NCBI GenBank assembly: GCA_903905395.1
Contig: CAIVGD010000358.1
Span: 1 to 29,579 of the forward strand
Source of the DNA: an uncultured Verrucomicrobiota bacterium
GTDB taxonomy: Bacteria > Verrucomicrobiota > Verrucomicrobiia > Methylacidiphilales > Verrucolacustridaceae
Length of the DNA: 29,579 bases
Reading direction: 5' to 3'
Positions 25,352 through 29,579 of this stretch are shown here, piece by piece. The notes beneath the pieces are model-generated. The model saw nothing but the letters and a program-made list of their open reading frames with translations, was not told the origin of the DNA and did no database searches. A program made the translations under genes and the position numbers. Positions within the stretch are counted from its first letter, which is position 1, and each line of letters opens with the position of its first letter.

Positions 25352-25446
25352 CACATTCACAGATCAAAACTATGCCCTGCCCATGCCTTCCCCCGCAATC
25401 TCCGACAAGATCTCGCCTCCTTCATATCTTCCTCTTTACTCAAGGA
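25352..25446. promoter_or_regulatory. Divergent intergenic region between the AsmA-like gene and the protease gene
   Basis: These 95 bases separate two divergent genes and should hold both promoters. I see no clear -35/-10 pair. The need for promoter space is one reason to prefer the protease start at 25447 over an earlier ATG at 25372, which would leave only 20 bases. Confidence 0.35.
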
Positions 25447-26319
25447 ATGCTAGCCCGCTCGTTCTTGGCCCTCACTCTGTGCGGATCTGTGGCTTCCCCA
25501 GCCTCCGAGATCCCCGATCTCCGTGCCCTCGCACGGCAAACCCGCCCCGCTGTTTACCTCCTAGTTCTCCAGGACGAAGACGGTAAGACGATAGGTTCCG
25601 GCACCGGCTTTCTCGTCTCACCCGACGGCCTCCTTGTCACGAATCACCATGTCATCGCTGAAGCCAGGGTCATCATCGCCAAGGCGGAAAACGGCGGCCT
25701 CTTTCCCGTCCGAAAAGTACTCGTCACCGATATTCCCAACGACCTCGCGATTCTCCAGTTGGAGGGCAAAGACCTGCCATGCCTTTCCCTCGCCCCGCCA
25801 GGTTCGGTTGATGCCGGCACCCGCATCGCCGTCATTGGCAGTCCTCTTGGTCTCGAAGGAACTCTCACGGAGGGGATCGTCTCCGCTCGGCGTAAAATGC
25901 CGGGAGAAAACCGGGAAGTCCTCCAAATCTCTGCTCCCATCTCCAAAGGCTCGAGCGGTTCCCCCGTTCTCGATTCGCAAGGCCGAGTCGTCGGCGTCGC
26001 CTCCTTCCTTCTTCTCGATGGCCAAAGTCTCAACTTCGCCTCTCCTTCTGAAAAACTTCGTCCGCTCCTCGCCCGTGCCGGCAAGGGCTCTTTATCCACG
26101 ACGACCGCTCAACCCATCCCGTCGGAAACTCCAAAAGCAGGATCCTCTTCCACCTACGTCGTGAAATCTGGAGACACCTTGAGCCGCATCACCCGGGATT
26201 TGGAGAAGCGTGGTCTCCGCACCACCGCCGACGAAATCAGGGTGATCAATCAACTGCCGACCAACTCGATCCTTCGCCCCGGTCAGATACTTCAAATTCC
26301 GGAAACGGCCAAACCTTGA
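25447..26319 (+). CDS. Secreted trypsin-like serine protease with C-terminal LysM domain
   Basis: The 290-residue protein starts with a signal peptide (LARSFLALTLCGSVASPAS, probable cleavage near residue 20). A trypsin-2/HtrA-type protease domain follows (about 30-210) with the full triad: His68 in VTNHHVI, Asp99 in PNDLAIL and Ser170 in KGSSGSPVLD. After a Ser/Thr/Pro linker comes one LysM repeat (about 237-285: YVVKSGDTLSRITR ... SILRPGQILQIP), which binds peptidoglycan N-acetylglucosamine chains. HtrA proteases normally carry PDZ domains in that position; none is present here. I infer a cell-wall-attached periplasmic protease. An in-frame ATG at 25372 is an alternative start. The stop overlaps the TTG start of the next gene. 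Confidence 0.88.
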   Translation: MLARSFLALTLCGSVASPASEIPDLRALARQTRPAVYLLVLQDEDGKTIGSGTGFLVSPDGLLVTNHHVIAEARVIIAKAENGGLFPVRKVLVTDIPNDLAILQLEGKDLPCLSLAPPGSVDAGTRIAVIGSPLGLEGTLTEGIVSARRKMPGENREVLQISAPISKGSSGSPVLDSQGRVVGVASFLLLDGQSLNFASPSEKLRPLLARAGKGSLSTTTAQPIPSETPKAGSSSTYVVKSGDTLSRITRDLEKRGLRTTADEIRVINQLPTNSILRPGQILQIPETAKP

Positions 26320-27281
26320 ACTCAGCCCGCTTCCTCATTCGTCCTTTGCGCACGGCCGGTTTTCTCAGCCAGACCTTCCGGGCCACTCGACTGGGCGACC
26401 TACGTTCTTCTGTCCTCAAGGTGGGTTCTGAAAATCCATTAGCCCGAAAGTTCGCTGGCAAATTGCGTGCCTTTGACCGCGAATGCGCGGCGTACGAACT
26501 CCTCCGCCCGCTCCAAGGAAAACTCGTGCCCCATTGCCACACATCAACATCTGTCTCCCGCGGTTCCGATGGACTGATTCTGCTCGAAGAGATCACCCTC
26601 AGCCGTACCGTCGCCCAATCCCGAGGCCTTTCTTGGGCTGAACTCACTACCACCGCCAAATCCATCGCCACGATCCACGCCCGTTTTTGGGAATCCCCTA
26701 TGCGGGCAAAAACAAAACAACTCCCTCGCCACCATTATATGCTCGCCCATGAAGTCAGGTCTCACCTGCGCGAGTTTCTCAGGATCTGCAGTTCGGTTCT
26801 CACCCAGGCGGACCGACAGATGATCGTTCAACTTCCTGGGAGGATTGACCGGGCACTTCGTGCCGCACGAAATCAACCCGTCACCCTGATTCACGGCGAC
26901 CTGCGAGCCGACAACCTCCTTTTCACCGGTTCCCGTACTCGCCCGAGAGTTTTTTTTATAGATTGGCAATTGGCCGGATGGGGTCTGCCTGCTTTCGATC
27001 TGGCTCGGTTGGCCGCAGGCAGTTCTTCCCATCCACTTCCCCGATCCGATCAGTACAAACTCGTGCAGATTTGGCATCAATCCCTGAGCCTCAGCGGTGT
27101 GCGTCGCTACCCGATCGAGGACGCATGGCAGGATTACCAAACGGCCATGATTCTTGTTCTTTCCATCCCCATCACCAACGCCGCGATTCTCACCCGTCTT
27201 TCTACCCGCGGAAGAAAACTCGTCCACCTCATGATCCGCCGCTTTTTTAAAAATGCCGGCTTCCTGTGGTGCCAATCCTAG
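26316..27281 (+). CDS. Aminoglycoside-phosphotransferase (APH)-fold kinase
   Basis: The 321-residue protein has the APH/choline-kinase fold: an N-lobe Lys in VLKVGSEN (about 35) with E56 in the next helix, the catalytic loop HGDLRADNLLF (193-203; Asp195, Asn200) and the metal-binding Asp216 in FIDWQLAGWGLPAFDLA. APH-fold kinases phosphorylate many small molecules, including aminoglycosides, choline and cell-wall amino sugars (AmgK), so the substrate is open and a resistance role should not be assumed. The start is TTG at 26316, overlapping the protease stop as TTGA, which implies coupled translation. The protease partner binds peptidoglycan, so an amino-sugar substrate is a reasonable guess but unproven. 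Confidence 0.85.
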   Translation: MNSARFLIRPLRTAGFLSQTFRATRLGDLRSSVLKVGSENPLARKFAGKLRAFDRECAAYELLRPLQGKLVPHCHTSTSVSRGSDGLILLEEITLSRTVAQSRGLSWAELTTTAKSIATIHARFWESPMRAKTKQLPRHHYMLAHEVRSHLREFLRICSSVLTQADRQMIVQLPGRIDRALRAARNQPVTLIHGDLRADNLLFTGSRTRPRVFFIDWQLAGWGLPAFDLARLAAGSSSHPLPRSDQYKLVQIWHQSLSLSGVRRYPIEDAWQDYQTAMILVLSIPITNAAILTRLSTRGRKLVHLMIRRFFKNAGFLWCQS

Positions 27282-27332
27282 TTCGCTTACCGATCCATCC
27301 TGCCGCCACAGCGTGCCGTCCCAACCTAAACT

Positions 27333-27851
27333 TCAGAGCCCAAAACCAATCGCCCTTTGCTTTGGCGCTGGACCCGATTGTAACAACGGCAACAACTTAT
27401 GATACAGTTCTTGAAGCGCCTCATCGTGCATCATCAAAGACCGGTCTATTTCCGCTAAGCGCTTCAAAATCACCGCGTTGGTGGCCAACTCCTCCCGTTG
27501 TCGTATGAAAGCCTCGATCACGTAAATCGACATCGAGATCGCCCGATCCGAGTTCAAGATCGATGCCACCATTAACGCTCCGTGCTCCGTGAACGCCATC
27601 GGCGGCTTGGTCGCTCCTCCGCGCCCGACTTTTGATATCACATTTTGTGATATCAAAGCTCTAAGCTCCTGTCTGACAAGGTGTAGCAAAAATCTATCCG
27701 GGAACCTTCTGGAATTTCTTCTTACCGCCTGATTCAACGCCGTCGTCGTCACTTCATAAATCCGAGCTAGATCCTGATCCAGTATCACCTTCTGCCCGCG
27801 GATCACCAGAATCCGAGGTACTCCTTGCTTCGGTGCATCAATACTCCTCAT
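27333..27851 (-). CDS. ORF6N-domain DNA-binding protein (phage-type)
   Basis: The 172 residues match the ORF6N domain over about 12-100: GQKVILDQDLARIYEV, TTALNQAVRRNSRRFPDRFLLHL and AFTEHGALMVASILNSDRAI. The domain occurs in prophage antirepressors and in solitary genes scattered through bacterial genomes, where it is thought to bind DNA. The C-terminal part (about 110-160) is helical and probably oligomerises. There are no phage structural or integrase genes nearby, so this is a lone cassette rather than a prophage. The ATG at 27851 has no ribosome site. It is convergent with the kinase gene (52-base gap) and follows trpB in the same direction. Confidence 0.88.
   Translation of the reverse strand: MRSIDAPKQGVPRILVIRGQKVILDQDLARIYEVTTTALNQAVRRNSRRFPDRFLLHLVRQELRALISQNVISKVGRGGATKPPMAFTEHGALMVASILNSDRAISMSIYVIEAFIRQREELATNAVILKRLAEIDRSLMMHDEALQELYHKLLPLLQSGPAPKQRAIGFGL
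27631..27657. repeat. Near-perfect inverted repeat inside the ORF6N gene
   Basis: TTTGATATCACA and TGTGATATCAAA form a perfect 12-bp inverted repeat around a 3-base TTT centre, inside the coding sequence (it encodes the ISQNVIS segment). It may be a binding site, for instance for the protein's own product, or a by-product of the repeated Ile-Ser codons. Confidence 0.6.
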
Positions 27852-28039
27852 CTAGGATTAAACTACTCAAACCGCCAAAAGACGCGGTCTTCCTTTACTT
27901 TTTTTATACCCTCACGCAACTCCGTAAAGATCTGCACGTGATTTCCCGAATTCCGAATCCACTATTCCGATTTCCCTTTTCCAGTTTTGCACACGCTCTT
28001 CGTGGCGTAGCTAAGTAGGGGCAAAAATCACGGCGTCCA

Positions 28040-28055
28040 TCGCCCAGTTGGGCGA
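28040..28055 (-). terminator. Weak hairpin downstream of trpB
   Basis: TCGCCC and GGGCGA form a 6-bp GC stem with a 4-base loop, 30 bases beyond the trpB stop. On the minus strand TTTTT comes 11 bases later, further than in a classic terminator. The position fits termination of trpB, with low certainty. Confidence 0.3.
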
Positions 28056-28085
28056 CCTCGGAGATGCCGCCGCGTCCTTGATTTC

Positions 28086-29297
28086 CTACCCATCCTTCAA
28101 CAAAAACCGCGATGCCTCGTTGACATCCTTGTCTCCCCGACCGGATAGATTCACCAGAATAATCTGATTCTTCTTCATCTTAGGCGCCTCTTTCATGGCA
28201 AAGGCCACCGCATGCGCCGTCTCCAACGCCGGTAGAATCCCCTCGATCTTTCCCAAAGTCGAAAATGCATTCAGCGCTTCGTCGTCCGTCGCGTAGGTGT
28301 ACTCCGCCCGCCCGACATCCCTGAGATGACAGTGCTCCGGTCCCACCGCCGCGTAATCAAGCCCTGCTGAAACCGAGTGTGTGGCCTCGACCTGTCCGTC
28401 CGCGTTTTGCAAAAGAAAGGATTTTGAACCCTGCAGTACGCCGAGCTTACCCCCTTGGAATCGTGCCGCATGTTTCCCTGGCTTGATCCCCTCCCCGCCC
28501 GCCTCAACCCCGACCAACCGAACGTTGGTATCGTTGAGGAAAGCATAAAAGATCCCGATCGCATTACTCCCCCCGCCCACGCAGGCGCAGACCAGATCCG
28601 GCAACTTCTTTTCCTGCGACATCATTTGCGCACGAGCCTCTTCCCCCATCACCCGATGAAACTCCCGCACCATGTACGGATAAGGATGAGCCCCATACGC
28701 CGTCCCTAGAACATAATGGGTCGTCCTCACATTCGTCACCCAATCGCGCATCGCCTCATTCACCGCTTCTTTCAAAGTTTTCTGCCCCGCCGTCACCGCC
28801 ACGACCGTCGCTCCCAGCAACCGCATCCGCGTAACGTTAATGGACTGCCGCCTCATATCCTCCTCCCCCATGTAAATCACACACTCCATCCCGTACCTAG
28901 CGGCCATAGTCGCCGTGGCCACGCCATGCTGTCCCGCTCCAGTCTCCGCAATGACCCGTTTCTTGCCCATCCTGCGTGCGAGCAGTACCTGCCCGAGTGC
29001 ATTGTTAATCTTGTGGGCGCCGGTGTGCAGAAGGTCCTCCCGTTTCAAATAAATCTTCGCCCCTCCGCACTGCTGGGTAATCCGTTCGGCAAAATAAAGT
29101 GGAGTAGGACGGCCTGTAAAATCGCGACGCATCTCCAATAACTCGTGCTGGAAAACCGGATCCTGCCGTGCTTTTTCAAACTCCGTAGCCAACTCCTCCA
29201 GTGGCGCAACCAGCGTCTCCGGGACATACCTCCCGCCATACTCCCCAAAATGACCTGAGGCATCCGGCACAGGCTGGTAGTCAGCTTTTATACTCAC
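28086..29297 (-). CDS. trpB: Tryptophan synthase beta chain
   Basis: TrpB is the PLP enzyme that joins indole and serine to make tryptophan, normally as a complex with TrpA. Visible signatures: GHFGEYGGRYVPETL near the start, the PLP lysine in LLHTGAHKINNALGQ, AETGAGQHGVATA with the catalytic Glu, the phosphate loop CVGGGSNAIG, and HSVSAGLDYAAVGPEH. I prefer the GTG at 29297 (403 residues, family length; AGGA 9 bases upstream). An ATG at 29354 would add 19 residues and a GTG at 29396 would add 33, both without family support. TrpA does not follow; an ORF6N gene occupies that place. A perfect 28-bp palindrome lies 100 bases upstream of the chosen start. Confidence 0.95.
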   Translation of the reverse strand: MSIKADYQPVPDASGHFGEYGGRYVPETLVAPLEELATEFEKARQDPVFQHELLEMRRDFTGRPTPLYFAERITQQCGGAKIYLKREDLLHTGAHKINNALGQVLLARRMGKKRVIAETGAGQHGVATATMAARYGMECVIYMGEEDMRRQSINVTRMRLLGATVVAVTAGQKTLKEAVNEAMRDWVTNVRTTHYVLGTAYGAHPYPYMVREFHRVMGEEARAQMMSQEKKLPDLVCACVGGGSNAIGIFYAFLNDTNVRLVGVEAGGEGIKPGKHAARFQGGKLGVLQGSKSFLLQNADGQVEATHSVSAGLDYAAVGPEHCHLRDVGRAEYTYATDDEALNAFSTLGKIEGILPALETAHAVAFAMKEAPKMKKNQIILVNLSGRGDKDVNEASRFLLKDG

Positions 29298-29396
29298 AAT
29301 GCCAGATCCTACCTCAAAACCGCCCCGCACAAAACCCTCAAGCACACTCGCCATGTGGGCCCCGTCCCCCGCGTTTATATTTTCCCCATGCCTCAC

Positions 29397-29424
29397 TTAA
29401 AGTGTAACACGTGTTACACTTTAA
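29397..29424. promoter_or_regulatory. Perfect 28-bp palindrome upstream of trpB, probable operator
   Basis: The half-site TTAAAGTGTAACAC is followed at once by its exact reverse complement, giving 28 bp of perfect dyad symmetry with CACGTG at the centre. A TATAAA box at about 29375-29380 (minus strand) lies just inside it, so a bound regulator could control trpB transcription. It has no T run, so it is not a terminator. The central 16 bp resemble a ParB parS site in the CACGTG core and outer TGT/ACA but differ at four symmetric positions. It does not match a TrpR or TyrR box. Confidence 0.7.
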
Positions 29425-29579
29425 TTACGGCAGCTTTGCCCACCATCTGGATTCAATTCAGACGGCGCCCTACATTTGTTTTATTCTTTGAGCTTTCCAG
29501 TTAGCCGACCTCGAAGATACCACCACCACCTAGCTCTTAGTTCTCAGCTCTTCCGACTTAAACTTCAACTCCAACTGGC

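Noticed and set aside
26316..27281. Aminoglycoside resistance gene
   Set aside because: Only the general APH fold is supported; there are no mobile-element or resistance-cassette signs, and the gene is coupled to a housekeeping-like protease.
27333..27851. Prophage remnant around the ORF6N gene
   Set aside because: There is no integrase, tail or lysis gene and no flanking direct repeat that I could see; ORF6N genes often occur alone.
29297..29396. Trp leader peptide or attenuator before trpB
   Set aside because: The in-frame region contains no Trp codons and no competing hairpins with a T run were found.

Overview
The window reads as an ordinary bacterial chromosome segment, gene-dense and fairly GC-rich, with most genes on the minus strand. 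Gene content and order (trpS-scpA-scpB-pheA; a very large AsmA-like protein ahead of yicC-gmk-coaC; a complete squalene-to-hopene set) fit a Gram-negative, hopanoid-making bacterium. Verrucomicrobiota is my best guess; this is inference from gene order and protein flavour, not from a marker gene.

Layout. (1) 1-5170: the tail of a plus-strand gene, a DUF1232 membrane protein, then a tight minus-strand operon read from right to left: trpS, scpA, scpB, pheA and an unrecognised single-pass membrane coiled-coil protein. (2) 5294-8415, plus strand: hpnC overlapping a fused hpnD-hpnE gene; together these convert farnesyl diphosphate to squalene. (3) 8452-15481, minus strand, read from right to left: shc (squalene-hopene cyclase), an HpnG-like nucleosidase, mtnP, a fused class II aldolase/short-chain dehydrogenase, and mtnA. 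Hopanoid genes therefore bracket a methylthioadenosine-degradation module. (4) 15662-18253: glycogen/maltodextrin phosphorylase. (5) 18363-25351, minus strand: AsmA-like protein, yicC, gmk, coaC and an isochorismatase-family hydrolase in one close run. (6) 25447-27281, plus strand: a secreted trypsin-like protease with a LysM domain, overlapping an APH-fold kinase. (7) 27333-29297, minus strand: a phage-type ORF6N gene and trpB, with a perfect 28-bp palindrome just upstream of trpB.

How the genes work together. HpnC, HpnD and HpnE make squalene; Shc cyclises it; the HpnG-like protein would remove adenine from adenosylhopane if an HpnH exists elsewhere. MtnP plus MtnA convert 5'-methylthioadenosine (or 5'-deoxyadenosine) to a 5-substituted ribulose-1-phosphate. 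The aldolase/dehydrogenase, whose start codon overlaps the mtnP stop, is well placed to cleave that product to DHAP and an aldehyde and to process the aldehyde. This is the best candidate here for a little-described system: a fused-enzyme version of the DHAP shunt.

There is no gene-free stretch longer than 300 bases. The longest gaps are 27852-28085 (only a weak hairpin), 12542-12730 (a possible small ORF), 15482-15661 (probable terminator and shc promoter region) and 29425-29579 (nothing recognised). I saw no tRNA, rRNA, CRISPR array or insertion sequence.
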